Assembly (NCBI RefSeq): GCF_008364625.2
Contig: NZ_CP126604.1
Location: 1,860,001-1,924,000, forward strand
From: Enterobacter dykesii
Lineage (GTDB): Bacteria > Pseudomonadota > Gammaproteobacteria > Enterobacterales > Enterobacteriaceae
Direction: 5' to 3'
DNA: 64,000 nucleotides
The notes beneath the pieces are model-generated. The model had not been told where the DNA came from and searched no databases. It worked only from the letters and a program-made list of their open reading frames with translations. The first letter of the stretch is position 1. Each line of letters opens with the position of its first letter. Shown piece after piece: positions 1 to 8,520 of the stretch. The translations under genes and the position numbers were made by a program.

Positions 1-244
1 GATGGAACAGTCTGACGACGGCACGATAGCACTGCACGGCGACAGCGATGCGGCCATTGTAAAAGGGCTTATTGCGGTCGTCTTTATTCTTTACCACCGG
101 ATGTCGGCGCAGGATATTGTCGCGTTTGACGTCCGCCCGTGGTTTGAAAAAATGGCCCTGACCCAACACCTCACCCCGTCACGCTCCCAGGGACTGGAAG
201 CGATGATTCGCGCGATTCGCGCCAAAGCTGCAATCCTTAGCTAG
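1..244 (+). CDS. sufE: Cysteine desulfuration protein SufE, 3' end
   Basis: The last 80 residues of SufE, cut by the left window edge. SufE takes persulfide sulfur from the desulfurase SufS and passes it to the SufBCD scaffold for iron-sulfur cluster assembly in the cytoplasm, mainly under oxidative or iron stress. The visible C-terminal part, ending in a helix with [16 protein letters not shown], matches the E. coli protein (138 aa) as I remember it. The active-site cysteine lies outside the window. The first in-frame ATG seen here is internal and not the start. The next gene, ldtE, follows in the same direction, as in E. coli. Confidence 0.93.
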   Translation, partial: MEQSDDGTIALHGDSDAAIVKGLIAVVFILYHRMSAQDIVAFDVRPWFEKMALTQHLTPSRSQGLEAMIRAIRAKAAILS

Positions 245-341
245 ACTTACAGAACAGCATTCATTCTGTTTCGCGAGGTGGTTCCCGCCTCGCTGGTTTT
301 TCAGCTTTCTGGCGTCCTGCCAGTGAATAAGGAATCTCAGC

Positions 342-1355
342 ATGAAGCGCGCGTCTCTCATAACTCTATTACTCCTCAGTTCGCTCGGCGCACTTAATTC
401 GGCCCGCGCGATGGACTATCCGTTGCCGCCCGCAGGCAGCCGCCTGATTGGGCAAAATCAAACCTACACGATACAGGAAGGGGATAATAAGCTGCAGACC
501 ATCGCCCGCCGGTTTAATACCGCGGCGCAGGTGATCCTGGAAACGAACAATACCATTGCGCCGGTCAACCCTGCGCCGGGAACCGTCATTACCATCCCGT
601 CGCAGATGCTGCTGCCGGACACGCCTCGCGAGGGGATTGTGGTGAACCTCGCTGAGCTGCGGCTCTACTACTTCCCGCCTGGAGAAAATATCGTTCAGGT
701 CTTCCCGCTCGGCATCGGACAGCTGGGGCTGGAAACACCGGTCACGACCACGCGCGTAAGTCAGAAAATCCCGAATCCCACCTGGACACCCACGCCGGGC
801 ATCAGAGCACGCTCTCTGGAACAGGGAATTAAATTACCTCCGGTGGTGCCTGCCGGGCCAAATAACCCGCTGGGACGCTTCGCACTGCGTCTGGGCGTGG
901 GCAATGGGGAATATCTTATCCACGGTACCAGCGCGCCGGACAGCGTTGGCCTGCGGGTCAGCTCCGGCTGTATGCGGATGAACGCCCCGGACATTAAGGC
1001 CCTGTTCGAACAGGTGCGGGTTGGCACGCGGGTACAGATTATCAATGAACCCGTGAAGTTCTCCGTGGAGCCGGATGGTAAACGCTATATTGAAGTCCAT
1101 CGCCCGCTGGCCCAGGTTGAGGGAGAAAATCCGCAGGTCTCGCCTATTGCCCATTCCGCAGACTTTGCGACCTTTGTTTCTCAGGCGGGAAGCGATAAGG
1201 CGCTAATTGAGAAAGCCCTGTCACGTCGCGCCGGGATCCCGGTTATCGTGTCGTCAGGCAGCGGCCCGTCGGCCAGCAATAACGTGCTGTCCGTGCAGAA
1301 CAGTCGGGTGTCCACTGCGGTAGCGGAAGATGAAGGGGAGAAGGTGACGCAGTAG
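342..1355 (+). CDS. ldtE: L,D-transpeptidase LdtE (YnhG)
   Basis: Periplasmic L,D-transpeptidase of 337 aa. Enzymes of this group form 3-3 (meso-DAP to meso-DAP) cross-links in peptidoglycan. The order is signal peptide (about residues 1-23, ending in ARA), a LysM-type peptidoglycan-binding segment (about 40-88), and a YkuD catalytic domain (about 97-235). The catalytic histidine is H194 (IHGTS) and the nucleophile is C210 in the motif SSGCMRM. The roughly 100-residue tail is Ser/Val-rich and low in complexity. The start ATG has a good Shine-Dalgarno (AAGGAATC). It sits between sufE and the convergent lpp, exactly as in E. coli, which supports LdtE over the paralogues LdtA-D. Confidence 0.93.
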   Translation: MKRASLITLLLLSSLGALNSARAMDYPLPPAGSRLIGQNQTYTIQEGDNKLQTIARRFNTAAQVILETNNTIAPVNPAPGTVITIPSQMLLPDTPREGIVVNLAELRLYYFPPGENIVQVFPLGIGQLGLETPVTTTRVSQKIPNPTWTPTPGIRARSLEQGIKLPPVVPAGPNNPLGRFALRLGVGNGEYLIHGTSAPDSVGLRVSSGCMRMNAPDIKALFEQVRVGTRVQIINEPVKFSVEPDGKRYIEVHRPLAQVEGENPQVSPIAHSADFATFVSQAGSDKALIEKALSRRAGIPVIVSSGSGPSASNNVLSVQNSRVSTAVAEDEGEKVTQ

Positions 1356-1374
1356 CCGTTTGACGCAGGCAAAA

Positions 1375-1404
1375 AAAATGGCGCACAATGTGCGCCATTT
1401 TATT
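1375..1404. terminator. Bidirectional terminator between ldtE and lpp
   Basis: Inverted repeat AATGGCGCAC/GTGCGCCATT with a three-base loop. It is flanked by an A-run on the left and T-rich sequence on the right, so it can end both converging transcripts. On the lpp strand it is followed by eight T residues, the usual efficient lpp terminator. Confidence 0.9.
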
Positions 1405-1415
1405 AACAGGTACTA

Positions 1416-1664
<249 letters not shown>

Positions 1665-1697
1665 CTAGATTGAGTTAATCTCCATGTAGCGTTACAA

Positions 1698-1726
1698 GTA
1701 TTACACAAAGTTTTTTGGGTTGAGAA
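1698..1726 (-). promoter_or_regulatory. lpp promoter
   Basis: On the minus strand, -10 TAATAC (1698-1703) and -35 TTCTCA (1721-1726) are 17 bp apart, embedded in a very AT-rich stretch. Spacing, surrounding sequence and the leader (ending CTAGAGGGTATTAATA before ATG) are nearly the same as the classic E. coli lpp promoter. Confidence 0.8.
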
Positions 1727-1907
1727 TATTTTTTTGATGGGAATACACCTATTTTTGATCGTTCGCTCAAAGAAGCATCGAATCGGCCCTGTTCGGGCAA
1801 AAATCTAAGGAAAAAAAGGCATTTATCATCGGATTCATCTTAGATAATTGGCAATTAAATAGAGAAACCCGATTTGCAATTTGAATGACTTTGGCTAATG
1901 CCAGGAA

Positions 1908-1936
1908 TAAAAAAAGCGCCCTGAGGGCGCTTTTTA
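1908..1936 (-). terminator. pykF terminator
   Basis: Stem GCGCCC/GGGCGC with a three-base loop at 1916-1930, flanked by A-run and T-run on either side. It lies 25-50 bp past the pykF stop, and on the pykF strand the hairpin is followed by a T-tract. Confidence 0.9.
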
Positions 1937-1961
1937 TCAAAATTAATTCGTTCGGGAATTA

Positions 1962-3383
1962 TTACAGCACGTGAACAGAGGCGGTATTGGTGGTTCCGCT
2001 TGGTACCAGCGCGCCAGAAACCATGACCACAACGTCACCTTTCTGCGCCAGACCACGATCAACCAGCTCCAGAGCCACTTCTTTACCCAGACGGTAGAAA
2101 TCATCCGTAGACGCGATCTCTTTCACCAGGTGAGGGATCACGCCTTTGCTCAGCACCAGCTGACGAGCCGTGGTTTCGTTGGTGGTCAGCGCCAGGATAG
2201 TTGCATCCGGGAAGTATTTACGCACCGCGCGAGCTGATTTACCGCCCTGGGTGGCAACCACGATCAGTGGTGCTTCCAGTTTCTCAGCCGTTTCTACTGC
2301 ACCGCGGCAAACCGCTTCGGTGATGCGCAGCTTGCGGCTGTCGTTGTTGTAGTCCAGACGGCTTTTCATTACGCGGTCGGTACGTTCGCAGATGGTGGCC
2401 ATGATGGACACCGCTTCCAGCGGATATTTACCTTTCGCGGATTCGCCGGACAGCATAACGGCATCAGTACCGTCGAGGATGGCGTTAGCCACGTCGCCTG
2501 CTTCTGCGCGGGTTGGGCGTGGGTTTTTGATCATAGAGTCCAGCATCTGCGTTGCGGTGATAACCACTTTACGCGCGCGAACACATTTCTCGATCATCAT
2601 CTTCTGCGCGAAGATCACTTCTTCAACCGGGATTTCTACGCCCAGGTCGCCACGCGCAACCATGATGCCGTCAGACGCTTCGAGGATTTCGTCGAAGTTG
2701 TTCAGGCCTTCCTGGTTTTCAATTTTGGAGATGATCTGGATCTTCTCGCCGCCGTGGGCTTTCAGGTGCTCACGAATTTCAACCACGTCTGAGCGCTTAC
2801 GGATGAAGGATGCCGCCACAAAGTCAACGCCTTGTTCGCAACCGAAGATCAGGTCCTGTTTGTCTTTTTCAGCCAGTGCTGGCAGTGCGATAGAGACGCC
2901 CGGCAGGTTAACGCCTTTGTTTTCGCCCAGGTCGCCGTTGTTCAGCACTTTACAGATAACCTTGTTACCTTCGATCGCGGTGACTTCCATACCGATCAGA
3001 CCATCGTCTACCAGCACGGTGTTACCGACGGACAGGTCGTTGGTGAAGCCTTCATAGGTCACTGCAACGATTTCGCTGTTGCCGACAACGGATTTGTCGG
3101 TAGTGAAGGTGAAGGTCTGGCCCGCTTTCAGAGAGACGTCGTTACCGCCTTCCAGTTTGATGGTACGGATTTCTGGACCTTTGGTATCCAGCAGGATCGC
3201 AGCTTTTTTACCGGTCTTGCTCATCACGTTGCGCAAGTTCTGGATACGCTGGCCGTGTTCTGCGTAGTCACCGTGGGAGAAGTTCAGACGCATCACGTTC
3301 ATGCCGGCGTCCAGCATTTTGGTCAGCATCTCTTCAGATTCGGTTTTCGGGCCGATAGTACAAACAATTTTCGTCTTTTTCAT
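1962..3383 (-). CDS. pykF: Pyruvate kinase I, PykF
   Basis: Pyruvate kinase (473 aa; E. coli PykF has 470) makes pyruvate and ATP from phosphoenolpyruvate and ADP in the last step of glycolysis. This isozyme is activated by fructose 1,6-bisphosphate. Seen in order: N-terminal TIM-barrel segment ([13 protein letters not shown]), the B domain (about 70-170), the barrel with the pyruvate kinase signature around [10 protein letters not shown] and [12 protein letters not shown], and a C-terminal allosteric domain ending [12 protein letters not shown]. The three extra residues are in the loop before AQKGDVVVM. It is preceded by a leader of about 230 nt with a Cra site, so glycolytic control is expected. 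It is transcribed away from the sulfur genes behind it. Confidence 0.98.
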   Translation of the reverse strand: MKKTKIVCTIGPKTESEEMLTKMLDAGMNVMRLNFSHGDYAEHGQRIQNLRNVMSKTGKKAAILLDTKGPEIRTIKLEGGNDVSLKAGQTFTFTTDKSVVGNSEIVAVTYEGFTNDLSVGNTVLVDDGLIGMEVTAIEGNKVICKVLNNGDLGENKGVNLPGVSIALPALAEKDKQDLIFGCEQGVDFVAASFIRKRSDVVEIREHLKAHGGEKIQIISKIENQEGLNNFDEILEASDGIMVARGDLGVEIPVEEVIFAQKMMIEKCVRARKVVITATQMLDSMIKNPRPTRAEAGDVANAILDGTDAVMLSGESAKGKYPLEAVSIMATICERTDRVMKSRLDYNNDSRKLRITEAVCRGAVETAEKLEAPLIVVATQGGKSARAVRKYFPDATILALTTNETTARQLVLSKGVIPHLVKEIASTDDFYRLGKEVALELVDRGLAQKGDVVVMVSGALVPSGTTNTASVHVL

Positions 3384-3587
3384 GACAGTCTTAGTCTTTA
3401 AGTTGGGAAGGATATGGAAATCTCGCTCCGGGGGCGCACCGCCGCGGAGTCAAACCTGTGTTGCAAAAGAGTATATGACACGCACTAAGGATAGGAGACA
3501 TCAAATGAGCGTGCAGAAGAAAGTGTGCCTGAGTGACAGCCCAACGAAGGAGAGGAGAAGTTGTACGTTGTTTTTTGTATTCCAAGC

Positions 3588-3601
3588 GCTGAAACCATTC
3601 A
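3588..3601 (-). promoter_or_regulatory. Cra (FruR) operator at pykF
   Basis: GCTGAAACCATTCA matches the Cra consensus GCTGAAWCSNTTCA. It sits about 18-31 bp downstream of the -10 hexamer, where Cra binding would block transcription. E. coli pykF is known to be repressed by Cra in the same way. Confidence 0.8.
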
Positions 3602-3618
3602 CCAGGGATTTGGCGCGC

Positions 3619-3624
3619 ATTATA
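3619..3624 (-). promoter_or_regulatory. -10 element of pykF promoter
   Basis: A perfect TATAAT on the minus strand. No good -35 hexamer stands at 16-18 bp, so the promoter may rely on a strong -10 plus an activator. Confidence 0.55.
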
Positions 3625-3760
3625 CGCTGATTTTAAGATAAAAGGAAAATGGAAACGGTGTTTCAGAAATAATCTGTGCTGTTTCTCATAATATTGTTAT
3701 CAAGGCGTTAAGCCATGATGACAACTTGTGGCGGCAGGTGATGGACCTGCCGCCATTTGC

Positions 3761-4909
3761 TTATTTCTGCAGCGCCTGGCTGAGGTCGGCAATCAGGTCT
3801 TTCGGATCTTCAATCCCGACTGACAGGCGGATCAGCTGCGGCACAATGCCGTTTGCCAGGCGTTGCTCCAGCGGAATGGAGGCGTGCGTCATGCTGTAAG
3901 GCTGGCTCACCAGACTTTCCACGCCGCCCAGGCTTTCTGCGAGGGTGAACAGCTTCAGGTTGCGAATCACCTCGGTGGCGCGTTGCGCATCGCCTTTTAC
4001 CACGATGGAAATCATCCCGCCGGGCAGGGCCATCTGCGTGCGGGCAAGCTGATATTGTGGATGCGATTCCAGGCCGGGATAGAACACTTTTTCGACCAGA
4101 GGATGCTGATCCAGCCATTGCGCAATCGCCAGCGCGTTGGTGCTGTGCTTTTCTACCCTCAAAGCGAGCGTGCGAATACCGCGCAGCGTCAGGAAGCTGC
4201 TGAACGGATCCAGAACGCCGCCCACCGCGTTTTGCAAATAGCCCAGCCTATCCGCCAGTTCCCTGTTGTCCCCGACAATCGCCAGCCCGGCCACCACGTC
4301 AGAGTGGCCGTTCAGGTATTTGGTGGCGGAGTGCACCACGATATCGAAACCCGAGTCCAGCGGACGGTGGATCACCGGCGACGCGAAGGTGTTATCCGCC
4401 ACGCTGATGACGTTATGACGGCGGGCGATCGCCGCAATGGCCGCCAGATCCGCCAGCTTCAGCAGCGGGTTGGTTGGCGTTTCGACCCAGACCATGCGGG
4501 TATCCGGGCGAATGGCGGCCTCCAGCCCGGCTAGGTCGTCCGGTTTAACCCAGCTCACCTGCAGACCGGTGCTGCGCTTGCGCACGTTTTCAATCAGGCG
4601 GTACGTCCCCCCGTAAACGTCATCAATGGCGACAATATGGCTGTCTTTATCCAGCAGTTCGAGCACCGTGGAGATGGCCGCCAGACCGGAGGCAAACGCG
4701 TAGCCGCGCGTGCCGCCTTCCAGTTTGGCGATGGCGGTTTCCAGCGCGTGGCGGGTGGGGTTGCCGCTGCGCGAATACTCATAGCCGGTATGCTCGCCGG
4801 GTGACGGTTGCGCAAACGTAGAGGTGGCGTAAATCGGCGGCATGACGGCGCCGTGCTGGTCGTTGAACTCGCCGCTGTGGACGCTCAGGGTAGCCAGGTT
4901 TTTCATCAT
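3761..4909 (-). CDS. mtcC: Cystathionine gamma-lyase (reverse transsulfuration), MtcC-like
   Basis: A PLP enzyme of the Cys/Met-metabolism family (382 aa). Paired with the cystathionine beta-synthase upstream, it would split cystathionine to cysteine, 2-oxobutyrate and ammonia. Seen: the SRSGNPTRHALE substrate motif (about 47-58), the YGGTY cofactor motif (99-103), DNTFASP (172-178) and the PLP-binding lysine K197 in HSATKYLNGHSD. The family also contains cystathionine gamma-synthase (MetB), and sequence alone does not separate them cleanly; the neighbour decides the call. Two adjacent ATG codons follow AAAGGA; either can be the start. Klebsiella mtcBC is the known enterobacterial parallel. 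The start is 8 bp after the mtcB stop, so the two form one operon. Confidence 0.82.
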   Translation of the reverse strand: MMKNLATLSVHSGEFNDQHGAVMPPIYATSTFAQPSPGEHTGYEYSRSGNPTRHALETAIAKLEGGTRGYAFASGLAAISTVLELLDKDSHIVAIDDVYGGTYRLIENVRKRSTGLQVSWVKPDDLAGLEAAIRPDTRMVWVETPTNPLLKLADLAAIAAIARRHNVISVADNTFASPVIHRPLDSGFDIVVHSATKYLNGHSDVVAGLAIVGDNRELADRLGYLQNAVGGVLDPFSSFLTLRGIRTLALRVEKHSTNALAIAQWLDQHPLVEKVFYPGLESHPQYQLARTQMALPGGMISIVVKGDAQRATEVIRNLKLFTLAESLGGVESLVSQPYSMTHASIPLEQRLANGIVPQLIRLSVGIEDPKDLIADLSQALQK

Positions 4910-4917
4910 CGATTCCT

Positions 4918-6288
4918 TTATTGCTGAAGACGGTTGCGCCAGGCGGTCAGAACGTCGCTGCGCGTAATCAGACCGAGAAAACGGTCGTTGTCATTAATCA
5001 CGGCCACCAGACCGCGGTCGAAGATGGCGTTCAGTGCGCTTTCCGGGGCGTGTTTATCCAGAAACTCCACCTGGCGCGTCATGGCTGCCGTCACCGGAAG
5101 CGCGAAGCGATCGCCATCGCCGCCGATATGCCGCAGGAGATCCCACTCGTCGATAATGCCCACCACCTTGCCGTTCTCCAGCACCGGCAGCTGGGAGATG
5201 TCATACAGACGCATGCGTGCCAGGACGGTGGAAAGCGTGTCGTCCGGGGCTGCGGTGACGGTGGCGCCTTCATCGTGACGCAGGGCGATGTAGTCGGAGA
5301 GGTCGCCGGCCTGAGGACGCGTGATGAGCCCCTGCTGTCGCATCCAGTCGTCGTTGAACATCTTCGAGAGATACTTATTGCCGCTGTCGCAGGCGAAGGT
5401 CACCACGCGTTTCGGCGCGGTCTGCGCCTGGCAATACTTCAGCGCGGCCGCCAGCAGCGTGCCGCTGGAGGAGCCCGCCAGAATGCCTTCCGTTTTCAGC
5501 AGGTCGCGCGCGGTGGTGAAGGCCTCTCGGTCGGTGATGCGCCAGGCGCGATTCACCCCTTCGATGTGGGCCAGCGGCGGAATAAAGTCTTCGCCAATAC
5601 CTTCAACCAGCCAGGAGCCCGCGTCGTGATAGCGTCCGGTTTCCACCTGGTCGGCCAGCACCGATCCGGCCGGGTCGGCCAGGACAAACTCCGTGTGCGG
5701 AGAATGCTCGGCGAACCACGCCTGCAGGCCGCCCAGCGTACCGCCCGAGCCGACGCCCACCACGATGGCGTCGATCCGCGCGTCAAGCTGCTCGTACAGT
5801 TCCGGTGCCGTGGTGGTGCGGTGCGCCAGCGGGTTGGCTTCGTTATTGAACTGGTCGATGTAAAACGCGCCGGGCAGCTCGTTGGCCAGGCGTTGGGCGT
5901 AATCCTGGTAATAGGCGGGGTGGCCCTTGTTGACGTCGGAGCGGGTCAGCACCACCTGGGCACCCAGCGCGCGCAGGTGGAAAATCTTCTCGCGGCTCAT
6001 TTTGTCCGGCACCACCAGGATCAGCGAGTAGCCTTTCTGGGCAGCGATCAGGGCCAGGCCGAGACCGGTATTGCCCGCCGTGGCCTCAATTATCGTGCCG
6101 CCCGGCTGCAGCTGGCCGGTACGCTCCGCTTCGTTAATCATCGACAGCGCAACGCGATCTTTAATAGAGCCGCCCGGATTCTGGTTTTCCAGCTTCAGGA
6201 ACAGCGAGCAGGGGCCGGTATCAAGCTTGTGCAGCTGGATAAGCGGGGTGCGGCCAATCAGTTCGGTGACGGAGTGGTAAATCGTCAT
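4918..6288 (-). CDS. mtcB: Cystathionine beta-synthase, MtcB-like
   Basis: A PLP-dependent beta-replacement enzyme of 456 aa that should join homocysteine and serine to give cystathionine. The catalytic domain covers about residues 1-320, with PLP lysine K43 in PGGSIKDR, the ATAGNTGLG asparagine loop, and the phosphate-binding GSGGTLGG. Two C-terminal CBS domains (about 335-390 and 400-455) probably sense an adenosyl ligand. There is no haem domain. An upstream in-frame start exists at 6312, but ATG 6288 is preceded by AAAGGAAAAC at proper distance and begins at the conserved IYHSVTELIGRTP. With mtcC it gives reverse transsulfuration, a route E. coli K-12 lacks; Klebsiella mtcBC is the described case. 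Confidence 0.85.
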   Translation of the reverse strand: MTIYHSVTELIGRTPLIQLHKLDTGPCSLFLKLENQNPGGSIKDRVALSMINEAERTGQLQPGGTIIEATAGNTGLGLALIAAQKGYSLILVVPDKMSREKIFHLRALGAQVVLTRSDVNKGHPAYYQDYAQRLANELPGAFYIDQFNNEANPLAHRTTTAPELYEQLDARIDAIVVGVGSGGTLGGLQAWFAEHSPHTEFVLADPAGSVLADQVETGRYHDAGSWLVEGIGEDFIPPLAHIEGVNRAWRITDREAFTTARDLLKTEGILAGSSSGTLLAAALKYCQAQTAPKRVVTFACDSGNKYLSKMFNDDWMRQQGLITRPQAGDLSDYIALRHDEGATVTAAPDDTLSTVLARMRLYDISQLPVLENGKVVGIIDEWDLLRHIGGDGDRFALPVTAAMTRQVEFLDKHAPESALNAIFDRGLVAVINDNDRFLGLITRSDVLTAWRNRLQQ

Positions 6289-6688
6289 GATGTTTTCCTT
6301 TCTGGATGTCATGACGGGATGATAGAGCGGCGAAATTTTCGCAATAAAGAACCATTCACTGCCGTTTAGAACTGAAAAGAATATAAATGCGGTTTTCGGA
6401 TGTCAGGACAGCAAGACGTAAAGTTGTCTGGATGTGGGGATGGCTATATCGTGATAAAATGCTGCAAAAATGACCATTTTTCGCGGACATCACCCAGCAG
6501 ATATGCATCCGGCAGATAATCATTGCTGAAATTGGTCTAAATGCTTCCCACCCGGTAAATCCGCTGGTTATTTCCGAAAGTTATAACACATTCTTTTTTG
6601 TTCATTTGAAAGCTGATAACGCCTGTTTACTATCGTTTGGACATCCATACTGCTAAACAGCCATGCGCGAAACGGATAATGAATAAGA
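6289..6688. other. Divergent control region between mtcBC and the MetNIQ-like operon
   Basis: A 400-bp AT-rich gap without a credible gene, between two units that diverge. It carries a run of MetJ-box-like octamers (6398-6437) and a second weaker run (6639-6654). A copy of GGATGTCA recurs at 6304-6311 in the mtcB leader. Both promoters must lie here, but I cannot fix their hexamers with confidence. Confidence 0.7.
6398..6437. promoter_or_regulatory. Candidate MetJ operator (tandem met boxes)
   Basis: Five in-phase octamers, GGATGTCA, GGACAGCA, AGACGTAA, AGTTGTCT and GGATGTGG, match the met-box consensus AGACGTCT at 5, 4, 6, 6 and 4 of 8 positions. Tandem in-phase boxes are how MetJ binds. 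The site is 110-150 bp upstream of mtcB. Confidence 0.45.
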
Positions 6689-7711
6689 ATGATCGTACTC
6701 AGGAATATTTCGAAGGTTTTTGACAACGGAAAGGTCGCGCTGACTGCCGTTGATAACGTCAATTTGACGATAGCACAGGGACAGATATACGGAATTATTG
6801 GCTACAGCGGGGCCGGGAAAAGCACGCTGATTCGCCTGCTGAACGGTCTGGAAAAACCCAGCGCCGGAAGCGTCACCATTAACGGGCAGGATATCTCTGC
6901 GGCAAAGGGTGAAGCGCTGCGCCAGGCGCGCCTGAAAATCAGCATGGTGTTCCAGCACTTCAACCTGCTGTGGTCGCGCACGGTGAGCGAGAATATCGCT
7001 TTCTCAATGCAAATCGCCGGGGTGCCAAAAGCCAGCATCAAGGCGCGCGTCGCCGAGCTGGTGGAGCTGGTCGGCCTGAAGGGGCGCGAGAATGCGTACC
7101 CGTCCCAGCTGAGCGGCGGGCAAAAGCAGCGCGTGGGCATTGCACGTGCTTTGGCTAACAACCCTGACGTGCTGCTCTGCGATGAAGCCACCTCCGCGCT
7201 CGATCCGCAGACCACCGATCAGATCCTCGATCTGCTGCTGGACATTAACCGTCGGTTCAAACTGACCATCGTGCTGATCACCCACGAGATGCACGTGGTG
7301 CGCAAAATCTGCGACCGCGTGGCGGTGATGGAGAACGGTAAAGTGGTGGAAGAGGGCGACGTGCTGAGCGTCTTTACTCATCCGCAGCAGCCGATTACGC
7401 AGCAGTTTGTCCGTCAGGTGAGCCAGTATGCCGAGGAGGAAAACTTCAACACCGAACTGGCAAACGATCTGGAAGGCACGGTCATCAGGCTGACCTTTAC
7501 CGGGCACAGCACCCATAAGCCGATCGTGGGTGAATTGACCCTACGCTACGGCCTGCCGTTTAACATCCTGCACGGGAAAATGACGCAAACCGCCCACGGC
7601 GTGTTTGGTCAGCTCTGGGTCCATGTCGTGGCATCCGATGAACAACTGAACAATATCCTCGCCGACCTGCAGCACAGCGATATTGAAGGCGAGGTAATTA
7701 AACATGGCTGA
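6689..7711 (+). CDS. Methionine-type ABC importer ATPase (MetN-like)
   Basis: ATP-binding subunit of 340 aa. Walker A GYSGAGKST (about 38-46), Q-loop (MVFQHFN), signature LSGGQKQR, Walker B VLLCDEATSALDP and the switch histidine in LITHEMHVV are all present. The C-terminal stretch (about 250-340) is the NIL ligand-binding domain of methionine importers, which gives substrate feedback. It resembles MetN of E. coli (343 aa) but is diverged and lies outside the usual metNIQ locus, so it is a paralogue, possibly for another sulfur amino acid. It overlaps the permease gene by 8 bp and runs divergently from mtcBC. Confidence 0.9.
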   Translation: MIVLRNISKVFDNGKVALTAVDNVNLTIAQGQIYGIIGYSGAGKSTLIRLLNGLEKPSAGSVTINGQDISAAKGEALRQARLKISMVFQHFNLLWSRTVSENIAFSMQIAGVPKASIKARVAELVELVGLKGRENAYPSQLSGGQKQRVGIARALANNPDVLLCDEATSALDPQTTDQILDLLLDINRRFKLTIVLITHEMHVVRKICDRVAVMENGKVVEEGDVLSVFTHPQQPITQQFVRQVSQYAEEENFNTELANDLEGTVIRLTFTGHSTHKPIVGELTLRYGLPFNILHGKMTQTAHGVFGQLWVHVVASDEQLNNILADLQHSDIEGEVIKHG

Positions 7712-8372
7712 GAATCTCTTTCCGCATCTCAAGTGGGATCAGCTCTGGGCGGCGACGCTGGAGACGCTGTACATGACCGCGCTGTCCGGCGTGGCGACGT
7801 TTGTGCTGGGCATCGTGCTGGGGCTGGCGCTGTTTTTAACCGCGCGCGGCGGGCTGTTCCACAACCGCACGGTTTACAGCGTGATTTCGATTGTCGTGAA
7901 CGTGTTCCGCTCGATTCCGTTCATCATTCTGATTGTCCTGCTGATCCCGTTCACCAAGACCGTCGTTGGCACCATTCTTGGTGCCAACGCGGCGCTGCCG
8001 GCGCTGATTGTGGGCGCGGCACCGTTCTACGCACGCCTGGTGGAAATCGCCCTGCGTGAAGTGGATAAAGGCGTCATCGAAGCAACGCGCTCGATGGGCG
8101 CACGACTGAGCACGCTCGTGTTTCGGGTTTTACTGCCGGAATCATCACCCGCACTGGTATCGGGTATTACGGTGACGCTCATTGCGCTGGTGAGCTACAG
8201 CGCAATGGCGGGGGTGATTGGCGCCGGTGGTTTGGGAAATCTGGCTTATCTGGAAGGATTCCAGCGCAACCATGGTGACGTCACGCTGGTGGCAACGGTG
8301 ACCATTCTGATCATCGTTTTCATTATCCAGTTCTGCGGCGATGTCATTACTTCACTGTTAGATAAACGCTAA
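7704..8372 (+). CDS. Methionine-type ABC importer permease (MetI-like)
   Basis: A 222-residue inner membrane permease of the MetI family, which has about five membrane segments per subunit and works as a dimer with two ATPases. The coupling (EAA) region reads ALREVDKGVIEATRSMGA (about residues 114-131), the loop that contacts the ATPase. It starts inside the 3' end of the ATPase gene, which suggests translational coupling. The binding-protein gene follows after 148 bp largely filled by an ERIC repeat. Confidence 0.9.
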   Translation: MAENLFPHLKWDQLWAATLETLYMTALSGVATFVLGIVLGLALFLTARGGLFHNRTVYSVISIVVNVFRSIPFIILIVLLIPFTKTVVGTILGANAALPALIVGAAPFYARLVEIALREVDKGVIEATRSMGARLSTLVFRVLLPESSPALVSGITVTLIALVSYSAMAGVIGAGGLGNLAYLEGFQRNHGDVTLVATVTILIIVFIIQFCGDVITSLLDKR

Positions 8373-8496
8373 TACCCGTCATATTTCGAGCCTCAGGCGC
8401 GTTGGCTGCATTCGTTCACCCCAGTCACTTACTGTATGTAAGCTCCTGGGGATTCGCTCACTTGCCGCCTTCCTGTGACTCGAACTATTTAGGGTA
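8373..8496. repeat. ERIC (enterobacterial repetitive intergenic consensus) element
   Basis: A 124-bp imperfect palindrome beginning TACCCGTCATA and ending in TATTTAGGGTA. Its core ATGTAAGCTCCTGGGGATTC is the sequence matched by the standard ERIC1R primer, and GTTCACCCCAGTCACTTACT is the ERIC2 region. It starts directly after the permease stop codon. In RNA it would fold into a long hairpin between permease and binding-protein genes. Confidence 0.95.
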
Positions 8497-8520
8497 ACAA
8501 CAACACACAGGAACCACATC

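Larger units (their letters stand above)
3384..3760. other. pykF leader and promoter region; no gene
   Basis: A 377-bp gap. It holds the pykF 5' leader (3384 to about 3612), a Cra operator and a -10 element. From about 3650 to 3760 I see only AT-rich spacer and a hairpin GGCGGCAGGTGATGGACCTGCCGCC-like region just past the mtcC stop (about 3730-3755), probably the end of the transsulfuration transcript. No credible ORF. Confidence 0.7.

Noticed and set aside
4921..6369. A 482-codon open frame antisense to mtcB
   Set aside because: It mirrors a clear PLP enzyme with CBS domains. Its product is rich in His, Arg, Val and Gln with no recognisable domain, the usual shadow of a GC-rich gene read on the other strand.
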